Below, in pieces: positions 1 through 11,748 of a stretch of DNA of 64,000 nucleotides. The stretch comes from Marasmius tenuissimus. Lineage: Eukaryota > Basidiomycota > Agaricomycetes > Agaricales > Marasmiaceae. The notes beneath the pieces are model-generated. The model was not told the DNA's origin, searched no databases, and worked only from the letters and a program-made list of their open reading frames with translations. Where the stretch lies: NCBI GenBank assembly GCA_029532415.1, contig JAQOTA010000052.1, forward strand, positions 3,348,001 to 3,412,000. Reading direction: 5' to 3'. The position numbers and the translations under genes were made by a program. How positions within the stretch are numbered: position 1 is the stretch's first letter; each line of letters opens with the position of its first letter.

Positions 1-1659
1 CGGACTGAAATTCAGTCGTTCGTCGAGCACCACGAATCGCTTTTGACACCTTTCCGAAGGCTACCAACGGACTTATGGAGGGAGATATTCGTCTACTGTT
101 TACCCAACTATAAGCTCGATGTCTCGCTACGCACAACGAAGGAGGCCCCGTTATTGTTGACAAGAGTATGTCGGGGCTGGAGACATGTTGCAGTGACGAC
201 GCCAAGGCTCTGGAATAAAATACACATCTTTCTCCCATCGCCGAAAGGCATCCCCGACTTTCGTTCGGTGATGGAAAAGAGGAGGGAGGGTGTCCAGGTC
301 TGGTTAGACCGTTCCGGAGACTTGCCACTGACCTTATCGGTGTCTACGGGCATCTCGGGTTTGGCTCGAGATGGGGAACAGGACTGCTTCGGAGAGTTCA
401 TGGACCTTCTATCAGGCTACTCTCGACGATGGAAAACACTCGCATTCGGCCACCGAGTCGGTACGCTTAGCCCTAAATCGTTCGAGCGTCTGAGGTCGGA
501 AGATCTACCACTGTTGGAAACGGTATATACAGCCAGCAACCTTTTCTCGTTCCATGGGGATCCCCTCGCCCCACCTTCGTCTACATCGTTCGGCAGCCTC
601 ATTACGCGAGCTCCGTCGTTGCAGTCGCTGCACCTTACAACCGAGCTCATCTCGGTTGTTGATTTGCCTATTGATTGGGCCCAGCTCAAAGAGCTACGGA
701 TCGACACGCTCACAACTATCGGATCCAACATTCTCGAACCTTCACAACTCGTCCAGAAACTGGCGGAGAGGTGTACATCCCTCCATACATTAACGATCCG
801 AACATCGTTACCATACCCACCCCACGTCTTCTCGACACCCGATGAACCAATCGAATGGCCATCCTTACATACCTTCGATATTAAGTTCGAGGGCTACTGC
901 TATCAATTCGGTGGTGGAGGGGGCGGGCAACCGCAAACACGGTTCAGCCCTGGAATCCACAACACACTCAACGCGTTTACGGCTCCCAATCTCCGTCGAC
1001 TAGCCGTTCACGCGCTATCCTTCTCCGCCTCAGGATCCGCTGAAGGTCCAAACGGGTTCCCATTCAGCGAAGAGTCGGCGCCATTCGAGGGGCTTATCGT
1101 TCGTTCGAACTGTGGTTCGGGCTTGGAGGAACTAGATGTGTCGCTGCCTCGATCTTTGGGTGCTGAAGTGGTGGCAAAGAGCTTGAGGCTTCTCCCTGGA
1201 TTGAAGCGGTTGAAACTTGGGTATCCTGTTCGTCTCAGCCTCCATGGTGAAGAGCCAGAGATGAAGGTCTTGCGGGAGTGGATCCGAGCGGTCTTCCAGG
1301 CACTGTTGCTATCGGACTCTACCCCCGACTCCGATTCAAGCCAGACGTTGTGTCCTCAGCTGGAGAAGTTGGAATGCGACGGGTGCTACCCCGATTCCTC
1401 CTTCTTATCTCTCGTTCTCGATGTCTCTTCTTCATCCCGGAGTCAGCTTAGACACCTCAAAGCTGATTTCGGGATAGTCACAAAGGACCAGGTCGAGTTG
1501 ATCAGGGGGTTCTACAGGATGGCGCAAAAGCAACGAGATGCTGGGGGGAAGCTAGATGTGGAGTGGACGTGGGAAGAGGAGCAGAAGTCGGATGAGGACG
1601 CATGGAGGGAGTACGACAGGCCGGAGTTGGGGTTGATCGGCACGGGTGAGTGGTGGTAA
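1..1659 (+). CDS. F-box-like protein, 5' end outside the window
   Basis: The reading frame is open from the first base, so the protein starts upstream; codons before position 43 read RTEIQSFVEHHESLL, the usual lead-in to a basidiomycete F-box. The F-box core RRLPTDLWREIFVYCLP is followed by a VCRGWRHVAVTTPRLW segment, typical of the large agaricomycete F-box family, and then a leucine-rich C-terminal half (SLQSLHLTTE, GLKRLKLGYP) that probably forms irregular LRRs. Family members bind Skp1 in SCF ubiquitin ligases; the substrate is unknown. No intron is needed between base 1 and the TAA at 1657-1659. A glycine run (GGGGGG) near the middle is the only low-complexity part. It is unrelated at close range to the two F-box copies at 28 and 60 kb. 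Confidence 0.85.
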   Translation, partial: RTEIQSFVEHHESLLTPFRRLPTDLWREIFVYCLPNYKLDVSLRTTKEAPLLLTRVCRGWRHVAVTTPRLWNKIHIFLPSPKGIPDFRSVMEKRREGVQVWLDRSGDLPLTLSVSTGISGLARDGEQDCFGEFMDLLSGYSRRWKTLAFGHRVGTLSPKSFERLRSEDLPLLETVYTASNLFSFHGDPLAPPSSTSFGSLITRAPSLQSLHLTTELISVVDLPIDWAQLKELRIDTLTTIGSNILEPSQLVQKLAERCTSLHTLTIRTSLPYPPHVFSTPDEPIEWPSLHTFDIKFEGYCYQFGGGGGGQPQTRFSPGIHNTLNAFTAPNLRRLAVHALSFSASGSAEGPNGFPFSEESAPFEGLIVRSNCGSGLEELDVSLPRSLGAEVVAKSLRLLPGLKRLKLGYPVRLSLHGEEPEMKVLREWIRAVFQALLLSDSTPDSDSSQTLCPQLEKLECDGCYPDSSFLSLVLDVSSSSRSQLRHLKADFGIVTKDQVELIRGFYRMAQKQRDAGGKLDVEWTWEEEQKSDEDAWREYDRPELGLIGTGEWW

Positions 1660-2942
1660 TTATGTGTGAGTGTGTAGGGCCATAGGACGCTGAGAGTCGG
1701 TTTTATATTCCTTTTCTCTGAATGCTACCCTTCTCATTTTGTATTCCATTGCAAACCTTACGCGCTGTACTTAGTATGTTCTTTACCTATGTGTTCTGAT
1801 GGCGGTCGAAATCAACCAGAATCCTTCTGATTTACCTGAAGCAGGCTCTGGTGTGTATTCCAGGCTACTTACTATACGCATCGACGCTATTGGGTTTCGC
1901 TTTCATCCTGTTTCATATGATTCGACACAGGTGTCGCGCGTCTGAATAGTGACTGGCTAACTAGCGACCCGTGGCAAAGATCTGAACTACGAATATGACA
2001 CCGGTATCAGGTGGCTCATCAATAACGGATACAACACAAGATCGCGAAAGCCACTGACGAATTCTCGGGATACAAGGTATTCTCCACATTGGCTATCGAA
2101 TATACAAGTCTTCTATTAGCACCACCTATTTAGTTCTCTGCTGGCATCCGTGACATGGTCGTCTGTATGGGCACCGTCATGAGGGGATATGCTTCGTCCG
2201 TGACCATATAACGAAAACCGACATTCAAAAACCTTGGTGCAAGTGATCATCTCAGAAGGAACCGACCGTATTTATTCACATCTATGGTAATTACATACGC
2301 ACGAGTACATATTACATTCGGTATACTTAGTACATTCTATAGCACCCATAACGAACTTCGAGCCCCTGGGATAGCGAAGTAATAACAGAAACGACCATGC
2401 GAGGCCTAAGCGTACAAACGGATTTCAAAAGCGCAGCTTTTATGTCACGATACGAGGTACACTGTGGCAACTTGCCGATCCTCGCCTCTTCTGTTTTGTT
2501 TCCTTTCAACTCTGCATTCATTGCCAGCCACCAACCAGCCACCCTGCCGCCGTCCCTTCTCCCATGCTCGGCAGAATTGTGGAGCCGATAGTTGACGGAA
2601 ACCGTCAAACTCGGTTGAGATCTCCATGCGTTGCAGTGGCGCGTTATCCCAGAACGCAGAGGAGGGCCTCCAGTCCTCAGCCCTCAGAAGGCCTGGCCAT
2701 ATACCGTTCTATGATAGTGGCGTTCAGTGCGAAACACAGATGGGAGCGAGAAGTCTACGGACTGGTGTCGTGAAGGTGGATAGGCATTCGCACCCGTCTC
2801 CGATCCCGGGTGGAAGGTGTTGAGTGGGAAGGGATCTTGGGAATTTGCGTAGGGATGCGATATCTGGGAATGTGGCGACTATACAGTGTACAAAATGAGC
2901 ATTATTTGATCGACATGTGCACTCGCTCCCGAGAGATGATTT
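1660..2942. other. intergenic region, nothing recognised
   Basis: This stretch separates the F-box gene from the end of the first DUF6534 gene. Only short, unrelated open frames are present on both strands and none resembles a known protein. I see no RNA gene or repeat. Confidence 0.5.
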
Positions 2943-4874
2943 CTAACTTACAATTGGTGAGATAGGTGACTTGAGCTTTTGCCCACCCGAGCTCAGCTGT
3001 CCCTGGGAGGTGGTAAGGGTGTACGTGTGGGCCGTTTCCCACATGTCCAGCTCGTTAGCCACTATACTAGGCTGTCGTGTCCCGAGGTGAAACATGTTGG
3101 TATTGTTGCTTGTTCCCTGTTTGTCGGTGCCTTTGCCTCGAACGACGCGACGAGTGTTGAGACTGAAAATACAATATTTAGGCCAAAGGTCACTTGACGA
3201 GAGAAAAAGACGGACGTTGCCATGAATGATATAGCGTAGACTGATTGGAACAAAAAGAGGAGAAGGCGTAAGTGATGGATAGATGATGATGTCTAGATGC
3301 GGGTGAAACACGTACACTTGCTCAGGATAAAGTACGTCGAGACAAATATTAGGTTGGCGGGCATGAGGTTGTACTGAGCGTGGGCGAATGTGTCAGTGGC
3401 GTTGCAGATAAGAATCAGAATCCCGTGGAAATTCTCACCAGAATCAGAGTGGTCAAACTGACGGCGCTATAGGTTAAGCTTCATTAGAAAGGGCAATCTC
3501 ACATTGGCTTCGGATGCGAAGTAACGTACCCAGTTACAGCACCAGTATTGACGGCATATCGCACCAAACTGTTCACGAGGGTGTCAGATCTGTTTGGAGT
3601 TTTATGTTAGAACTAGTGCTCTTAGAGAGAAGAGGTGAGCGTACCGCTGGTATCCCGTACGAAGTTTGTTGAGGAAGTAGCACAGAGCTATGGCAATCAC
3701 GATGTCCGTAAGGACACCAACTGCTAACGCAATGGTCCCAAGAGTCTATAAGAGAGCTGGTTACTGACGGGCGCGATAACGACAAGCGAAATAATTTCAG
3801 CTTACCCGAAGGTGTACCACTGCGAAAAGGTTTGGCAGTCGGAAACTGAAGCGAATACACTGAGGGTCTGCACGTTTGGTCTGTGGAGCCGCTCAACAGA
3901 CTTACGCCTTGATAGTATATGCTATTGCAATAAAATGAGTTCTTGACCGAAGCTCGAGGAGAGTGGGGGCGTACCGAAAGCCAGGCCTAATTGGCCCAAA
4001 ACCAAAATCATCTGGAGGTCATTCTAGGTGAGCCTCGGAAATTTCGGGTACGGACCATAAATCGAGACGCACGATAAAGGAAGTTATAAACCAATTGCGC
4101 TCGCTGACTACAAAAGCGAGGTAACTCAGACGCCCGTTCGCCGAAGGTTAGAAGGTTTCTTACATCTCCATACGCGCAGAGCAAAGTTCCTGGGGACGAC
4201 GTCATTCAAATTACCGACGTGAGACGTCCAAGCTGAACTTACGTTTTGACGATGGCTCCGACAGTGGCCTGGTGTTCTTAATTAGTATCCAAACCGAGCG
4301 CGTAGTGGACACGACTCTAGGCCACTTACCCCAATGGTTTGTTGCAACTGAGACACGGAACACGATTGGTCACTTTTGATGCGATCCGGTAGGGTGAGAT
4401 GCGACTTACGATCAGTGACCTTGAGAGTTAGAATGAGAAATAGCGAGACGAGGGAGAGCTCAATGAACGTACCATGTTGTTTCGCCTTTCAGCAGCACCA
4501 GCTGGTTCGCAAAGTTGGTGATCCCGTAGAAGTACAATATATGGCCTATGAGAGCTTGATCGGCGGTCTCCATAGCACTTTAGGACACGACACGAAGGTG
4601 CATGAGTGATGGAGTACACGAAGCAGCAGATGAAGGCACACAGTAAGAGGACCACCTGTGTAAGCCCAACAGCTGATGTCAGAATACGCGTCTAGAACTC
4701 GAGAGCGCGATGACTTACCAGGAACTTGTAAGCCATACGGTCCAACGGGTAGTTGGAAAAATACGTGAACACCTGCGAGAAGAGAATGCCATATATAGCG
4801 CAAGCTATCGCGAAACCAACCAAAATGGCCCCTAGAGTATTGTGGATGGTTACATCGACAGAAAGTGTCGCCAT
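2943..4874 (-). CDS. DUF6534-type multi-pass membrane protein, multi-exon; exon 2 frame uncertain
   Basis: Reading the minus strand from ATG 4874 gives the hallmark N-terminus of agaricomycete DUF6534 proteins (NTLGAILVGFAIACAIYGI then QVFTYFSNYPLDRMAYKFL), ending at donor GTAAGT (4718-4713). Later exons give ALIGHILYFYGITNFANQ, then a 10 nt microexon at 4410-4419 that completes TTWSLILQQTIGATVGAIV, then NFALRVWRFSERNW, MILVLGQLGLAF, TLGTIALAVGVLTDIVIAIA, RSDTLVNSLVRYAVNTGAVTG, NLIFVSTYFILSK and VYAISFMATLNTRRVVRGKG. That is the full family order, about seven hydrophobic helices and a polar tail. Function is unknown for the family. The first 8-10 residues of exon 2 cannot be joined cleanly: either exon 2 starts late (at ACC of TADQAL) and is short, or a one-base frameshift is present. 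It is the downstream member of a tandem pair with the gene at 5937-7724. Confidence 0.7.
4410..4419 (-). other. 10 nt microexon of the DUF6534 gene
   Basis: On the minus strand GTCACTGATC lies between a CTCAAG acceptor and a GTAAGT donor. Splicing it between the neighbouring exons turns TG|G into Trp and yields the continuous family motif W-S-L-I-L-Q-Q-T-I-G. Skipping it would break the frame. Confidence 0.75.
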
Positions 4875-5936
4875 ACTAAAGGCAGGCGCGGCGAAGACGA
4901 AGGAAAAGCAGGAAGGGAAGGCCGAAGTCAGGGAGAAAGTCAGGAGGTATGAAAAGGCGTAGGTTTTCTCCCAGAAAAGTACGTACTTCCTAATTAGGGC
5001 TCGCCCTGGAATAGCTTCCAGGTTCTCACTGACACTGACACTGAATAGATTCCGAATTTGGAGGTTTGAACGGGAACGGAAAATTAATGAAATTTCTGAC
5101 CCCCCGTAACACCCGCCTGATCGGTGGATCTGGCTTTTGCCCAGAACCCTGATGCCAAAACAACTCCCTCAGAAAATTCGGACGTCTTCGTTGACCGCCA
5201 TTGCTTGGCCGGCAGCTGAAGGGCGAGTCTGTACCGACAAGGCTCCGCGAATGGGGTCTCCAAACCAGGCCGGGGAGAGCATGTTCAACAGTAGGCTGAT
5301 ACCGTGGGAAGATCTCCAATGAAGCCGAAGAAACATAATAAGCGCGAAAGGTCAGTACTTCAGTCTCGACACGACGAATAAGAACCCGGTTACCAGGCAA
5401 ACCAGTAGAAAGCTGTAAAAAGCCAAGAAGAGATCTGCTCAGACATGGAAACCGCCGAACGGCGTGAAGGGTCGGGGAACAGATGGGCAAAACGGCGAAA
5501 GGAATGGGTAAACAGCGACTTCAGGCGATCTGAACGGCTATGTGATGTGGCGAAGTTAAAGTGGATATAGTGGCGATAATCCGATTCGAAAACAGACATA
5601 TCTATTCTCAATGAAGATCCAAGGGGGAGAACTTACAATAGAACCACGTCACATACACTAGCTGGAATTATCGTACATGACGGGAAATTTTTAAGCCAGT
5701 ATCTTTTCCAGACGACTTTCAATAGGCATAATCTTGCCAGGCTAGCTATGTCGGGGGAGGGGATGATGGACCCTGGCAGCGGGACGACATCAAAACAGGG
5801 AGCCGTACTGTATATAGTTCGAAAATTACTCACCTTAGTCAAATTACTATGTTCGTCCCCCAGCGGTCCCATATCTGTGATCACGGAGATTTCATGGTAC
5901 ACGCCAACTTCTAGTTGGCTCTGGATTGAGGCCGAA
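4875..5936. other. region between the tandem DUF6534 genes
   Basis: A minus-strand open frame at 5026-5490 (154 codons) and another at 5633-5902 are the largest; neither resembles a known protein and neither has a clear start context. The region probably holds the promoter of the gene below and the 3' UTR of the gene above it. Confidence 0.4.
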
Positions 5937-7724
5937 TTAGCTGGATCCGCAACTCCTGGGGACGAGGAGACGAACCTTTGTAGGGGACGAAACGTAGTGG
6001 GTTGGGAGCATCAGAATGTTGTTGGAGCGGCGGGAGTGCTGATTCCGGGAATTCGGCGAACCGTAGTCTCCGTTATGGGCTGAACTGGTTTCGCGGTCTG
6101 TCCCATGGCCATGTATAACCCTTCGCGTGTTCAGCGTGCAAAGGAAAGAGATAGCGTATACTGTGGAGTTAAGATCAGCGCTGGTACGAGCCTTATGTCC
6201 AGGCTGGAACGTACGCCGGCTGAGCGTGTAACAAAAAGGCATGAACTGGAAAGTTCGAGGATGCAAGTCGTACTGTAAGTCCATCAGAACATGTTCCGTG
6301 GATATAGAAGAGCAAGACACCCAACGAAGATCAAGGCGCCGAGACTCATCACGCTTGTCAATGCTCCAGTATTGATGGCGTATAAAGATAGCTTGTAGAC
6401 AAGATGATCGGACCTAATACCCGTGCTTTGAGATCGGCGAAGAGGTGGGTACAAGGTCCAAAGTTAACCTACTCCTTGTATCCCGTTTTCAGCTTGCGCA
6501 GGTAATAACAAAGTGTCGCGGCAGTGATGACATCCGTAAGCGCACCGCTACCCAGAGACAACGAGGCGACGAGCTGATGGCGGCATTCAACGGTCTTGAG
6601 TATCACTGGAGTAGCGTGTTCACATACTTTGAGTTCATCTGCTCGTCTCAGCTCCTTCAACTGCAAGCTGCCGATTACCATCAGACATGAGCACAGACAT
6701 AGGCTCGGTAGAAGCCACGTACGCTTTGACAGCATAGGCTTCAAATGCCACCATGTAGTAAGCACGCGGCATGCATGATTTCCCAGTTTGCGTTAGGACG
6801 TACTGATACCGAGCCCTTCGAGGAACAAGACTCAATCATTACCGCACGGGACGATAGCAAAGCTGACACTAACCAAGCTGGGCGAGACTGAGAACCGCCT
6901 TTAAAAATGAGCGCTAAGAAAAGCCGAAATGCTGCGATGTGCATTCGTCCAACTCACAATGATTCCCGTAATGTAAATGTTGTTATTGCTGACTGCAGAT
7001 GGTGTGGTCAACGCCAAGTTCATCTTCACAAGTTCTTGAAAGACCTACATCTCCAGACCCTGATCGCGAAACAACTGGTGGATAAGAGCGCGTCAGAGAG
7101 TTGACAACACCTTCCCAACATGGCACATCTCACCACTTCACGATGACACCAACAATCCCCTTCAACGTTTTTGTTATGATGGCTTCAACGAGGTATTGTA
7201 TGACTCACTCCGAGGACCACTGGTGCCTGCATCCAGCTTTAAGCGTACTATGGGTATAACACGATACATATGACTCACGATAAGCGTCCAGACAAAATCC
7301 TCAACAAAGAACGCGGCCGGGTTGGCAAAGTTTCTGTTGAAAGTGATCAGCTTTCCTTGGTACCGAAATCGCGAGGACAGAACGCACGATACCACGTAGT
7401 AGTATAGAAAATGACCAATGAACGCCTCTTCCGTCACTTCCAAGATACTGTCAGCCATCCCCTTCATTAATTCAACATTTCTAAAGACCTGAACAGAGAT
7501 TACTTGCCCTACGGCGCTGACCTGTTTGCAAAGTTTAGACCACATCACAACGGAAGAAAAAGAAAACTCACCAGCAACTTGTATCCAACTTTATCACGGG
7601 GATAGCGACTGAAGTAAGTAAACACTTCCTTCAGAAGAATCCCGAGAATAATACAAGAAATACTAAAGCCAACCAGGGCAGCACCCAGCGTGTCATCCAC
7701 ACCCATAGGTACACCGCTGGCCAT
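5937..7724 (-). CDS. DUF6534-type multi-pass membrane protein, multi-exon
   Basis: ATG at 7724 opens MASGVPMGVDDTLGAALV, followed by GFSISCIILGILLKEVFTYF and SRYPRDKVGYKLL, the family N-terminus. Spliced exons then give GMADSILEVTEEAFIGHFLYYY, NFANPAAFFVEDFVWTLI, CFAIRVWRFSNNNIYITGII, LAQLG, YAVKAYVASTEPMSVL, SLGSGALTDVITAATLCYYL and VYAISFLCTLNTRRVIHGHG before a TAA at 5937-5939. The order and spacing match DUF6534 integral membrane proteins of agaricomycetes, which have no established function. It shares exon layout with the gene at 2943-4874, so the two are a tandem duplication. The intron after KLL is best ended just before GMADS, which keeps the usual spacing. Some short internal junctions are inferred rather than certain. 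Confidence 0.75.
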
Positions 7725-9874
7725 GTCGAGAAGGGGAAGAGAGTCTTGAAAGGGTTCAGCGCGTGGACAAACCTTTTTATTGCTAAGTATATGGAGACGA
7801 TGAGAAAGGAGAGCTTTTGACGGTTCCGCATGCATCGTTGCATTTTGCATATGGCGGCGTCTTCCCGATAAGATTAGATATTCTCGATCGCACACTGCCC
7901 CGCTTTATTAGGCTTTGGTACTCCTGTGTACTCGTGCTGAGGTCGAAATTAGATCCCCCATTCCATTCGGTCGTACATAGGGATACCGTTTCGTTTGGGC
8001 AGCAGGTCCACGCCCATATGCGTAGCTCCAAATTCAACCGCCGGGATGTACGACGCTCAATGGCATCAATCTGTAGAAGGACGCGCCAGTGCCCTGGAAT
8101 ACCCGTCAATACTGATAGCCATGCGCTTTGCTAGTTGTGGGGTGGGAGTGCTGTAAAACGGATACAAGTATCCCACTATACAGCGATGGTCATCCTATTA
8201 TTCCAAGATAGCCCCTGAAGGCTAAGCCGTCGTCAAGCTGATGATACATCTTGGTACGAGGAAGGGGAGGGGAGGAGCGGCTCCCGAGCTACCTAGACCG
8301 AATCGAGCTCCAGTAATGAGCGACCCGAGCAAGCCCGAGCAGCGGCATACTACGGTGTACGTGGCCTGGGTTGACCGTGGAGATCAAGCGTGAGCGTGAT
8401 TTGTTTAAAGTTTTATGTGCCTGTGTCAATTTTGACAATGACAACCGGATTCGCTCTCGTAAGAGCCTACGACACACGGAACGAAACAATCAGTTGGTCA
8501 ATTGGTGGCGGCGTACCTGGGCCTTGAGGATGTTCCTTTGATCTTCCTATTTCGGACCAAAAGTCGACGCCTAAGAATGAGCAAAGCTACCGACGAGGTA
8601 AACAACGTCTGATTTTCAGAATAGATTGAGAGATGGGATCAAGAAGGCCCTCATGCCTGGAGAGAGAAAGAAAACACTCGGAACAACGATTACTCCCGAC
8701 GAATCGCATTGAAAACCTTCGAAACCCAGGGATAGATAGATGAGGATTCGTGATCGCAACCGTGACCATCCTTTACAGCTTTCCCTCTCATTGTCAGCTG
8801 GATACTGGTAGTCCTATGATACCCATCGAAGACTCCGAAAACGATTCGGATCTGAAGAGACCTCCGCCGTGGGGAGATCTGGCCTGCGACGGATGTTGCT
8901 ATTTTGCGCGTGAATTATGGAGAGCATCGGTGAAACGATCACCACTCTGTGAAAAGAAGTGTCTGCCACGAAAGCAGGAATGAGCATGCACCCGCTTCGA
9001 GGCATGCCACACTTCGAAGGTAAGGCTGGGCCGTTTCCCCTCAGATTCCTTCCAAAACCTCGAAGATAGATCTGGACATTGATATTGATTCTCCATGGTC
9101 ATGTCCTTCCCAACTTCCTACTAGAATGTCAGACCCATTTTGCTTCATTTCCTCGCAACAAAGCATAGTCATTGGCCAGTGAGACGTACCGTTGCAACCG
9201 CTGTTAGCAATCACTGTCTTTTCCTACATCTGAACTCTGGATACTGCTCGAAGAGATCCTAATCTAACGAGACCCATTCGGAAAATCGGGCTTCACGGCT
9301 GAGAATGTGTTTTGAGGGTCGTCTTCACATCACTGTCGTGCTCGTAGTCGGGAGACAGTGATTGAGACTGTATAGGACTGTATCCGTGCTCGTCGTCAGT
9401 ACGTTGTCAAGCCCGGTCGTGAATTTCCTCGGCTTCAGGCACAGCTGGAAGCTGATGTATCAAAAGGCATAAAACGTTGATGCAGAGTACGCGTCATGGA
9501 GGAGCTAGAGGAGTGAACAATTCCCACGGGTAACCTCTTACCCAGAACTGCCACCTCTGCCACCGCGACCAAGGCCGACACAAGACCTGTGGCAGACCAA
9601 GCCCGTCTGCCAATGCGTAAATGCAGGCGACAGCCACAAAAAAGACTATCGTACAGGTTCAAATCAAACGGTCCTATATAATACCGTGGATCATGGCTCA
9701 TGACCTGCTCAAGCCTCAAGGCCGATTTGGGTCGGAATATCATCGGGTAAAGAAACTTCCCTTCACCAGATAGCCCGCATAATAATAAGTGCTCGAGATG
9801 GTTATCAAAAGGAAAACTGCTCTTTACCTTTGTCTTGCAACTTTCAACAAGCTTCCCAGGAGAATCACATCAAT
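7725..9874. other. gene-poor stretch, nothing recognised
   Basis: About 2.1 kb between divergently placed genes (DUF6534 on minus, SDR on plus). Open frames are all about 100 codons or less, overlap each other on both strands, and show no domain I know. It presumably contains both promoters. Confidence 0.45.
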
Positions 9875-10984
9875 ATGGCAACGAAGGGAGAACCCACCGT
9901 CCAACACCTCTTTTCTCTCACGAACCGTACTTCAATTGGTTCGTATCATGATATGTGAAGTCAGATGTACATGCTTAATTTTATTCTGACCTCTTTTCTA
10001 GTGACCGGTGGTGCAAGAGGACTTGGAATCACGTTGGCGAATGCACTGATTGAGGCAGGATCGCATGTGTTTTGCCTCGATATCCTCCCGGAGCCCTCTC
10101 CAGAAGAATGGGATATGCTTCTCGAAAAGGCTCACTCGATGGGAGGATTGACTGTTAGGTACAAGCAGGTGGACGTAACGAAACCGGAGCTTGTCGAGGC
10201 GGTTATCAGCGAGATCGTCAAGGAGGCACCGGAGAAAGTGAAAGTGTTGGTTGCAGCTGCCGGTAGTAAGCCGTCGTCTCCTCTTATGCAAGGTCGTCCG
10301 ATTGAGCACTACCTATTAGTACAGCAAGATTGTCCCGCCATCGAATACAACCCGAACGACATGCGAAGAGTCATGGACGTAAATGTCGTTGGGACATTCA
10401 ATATCGCGCAAACCGTTGCTCGATCGATGATAGATCACGGTCAGGGTGGCTCCATGGTATTAATCGCGTCTATGAGCGGATCGATAGCCAACAGAGGGCT
10501 CAATTGTACTGCTTAGTGCGTGGCTGTATCCATTCCCTTACGCTCCGTCTCTCCAATAACGACATCACCTAGCAACTCTTCGAAGGCGGCCGTCATCCAG
10601 ATGTGTCGCTCTATAGCAGTAGAGTGGGCCCCTCACGGCATCAGAGTCAATACGTTGAGCCCAGGCTACATCAAGACCGCAATGACGGAGATGTTATTAG
10701 CGAAGAGGCCTGAGCTGGAGGTACAATGGACGAACGACAACCCTCTCCATCGTCTCAGCGAACCTTGGGAGTTCAAAGGTCCTACTGTGTTTTTGGCGTC
10801 GGACGCGAGCACTTTTTGTACAGGAATGGATTTGCGGGTAGAGTGAGTTCTTTAGCTATCTTTGAGGACAGCGTCATATTGAACTTCGAACTGCAACCAC
10901 GATAGCGGCGGTCATTGCGGTTTGTTTCCTTCCTTCTTTCCAGGATCTGGCATGATCGTGCTGATGGGGTTGACAGCATGGTAA
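9875..10984 (+). CDS. classical short-chain dehydrogenase/reductase (sugar/polyol type)
   Basis: Three exons are clear: 9875-9938, 10002-10515 and 10573 onward, joined in frame. The start MATKGEPTVQHLFSL leads into the cofactor loop VTGGARGLGITLA (TGxxxGxG), then the VLVAAAG strand, the NVVGTFN helix residue and the catalytic Ser/Tyr/Lys region IASMSGSIANRG with Y-N-S-S-K, where the Tyr codon is split by intron 2. GIRVNTLSPGYIKTAM follows and confirms a classical NAD(P)H-dependent Rossmann SDR, closest in appearance to fungal sorbose/xylulose reductases and arabinitol dehydrogenases. The usual DLRVDGG end spans a further intron (donor GTGAGT after GTAGA at 10846); beyond it the frame reads DGGHCGLF to TAA at 10984, and this C-terminus is the least certain part. 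A short loop (SPLMQGRPIEHYLL) is inserted before the NVVG helix. Confidence 0.85.
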
Positions 10985-11748
10985 TACACGTTGGCCGGCT
11001 GGGAGCTGTTTTCGTGTACTGGGCTTTGTATTGGGTCATCACAGCCTGGAAAGCTACTTACTTGCTGAGCGCAGTCCATGCGTAGTCAATGGCTTTCATG
11101 AGACGTGTACGAAAGCGGCGTCTTCGGAAGTTAAACCTCCGCTTAATCAATCTAACTCTAAACCATTCGCCCAATTGTGACTTGAGCGAATCACAGGGAA
11201 ACCAATCGACGCCGTGGGCCCCGATGTAATAGCCAGTCTTCACCTAATTGATGTCAAATCTAAACTTGTAAGGATAAGTGAAGAGAAGGAGGCTTCCCAA
11301 AAACCCAAATTCCGCGATAACAGGGTGAGAAGACAATACGCATGGAGAGCAAATCCATTTCGGGTGACCAGAGGTGTGCGTGTGGTCGCGAGGATGACCG
11401 AGCACGTAGTGACCGACCCCAGAGCTCCAGCTTCCTCGATTCAGTACCAGGTACGCGTCTTCTGATTGTCATAGAACGTTGTGAGGCTTATTCGAGCATT
11501 TTTGCGATACAGAAACTGAGGGTAGTGCTGGATAGTCGTTAGTTGCATTCAAGTTGCATTTGCCGTGCCGATAGTACTAGAAGTGACATAATGCAATTAC
11601 CATTCCAGGCAACGGCATTCCTCAGCACTGAGCAGTACACGACCATCACCACCGCATCCATCCTCAGCGATCCTCAGCGATCTCATTCTTTTTCCTCTGA
11701 GCCTATAGCGAAACAGGATTTACTCCACTGAGCAGAATATTTCGCGGA
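10985..11748. other. intergenic, nothing recognised
   Basis: No convincing coding exon. Short overlapping frames on both strands only. A tandem repeat of the 10-mer ATCCTCAGCG lies near 11658-11680. Confidence 0.45.

Noticed and set aside
5026..5490. Minus-strand open frame of 154 codons as a gene
   Set aside because: No domain, no start context and no similarity to the flanking DUF6534 genes.
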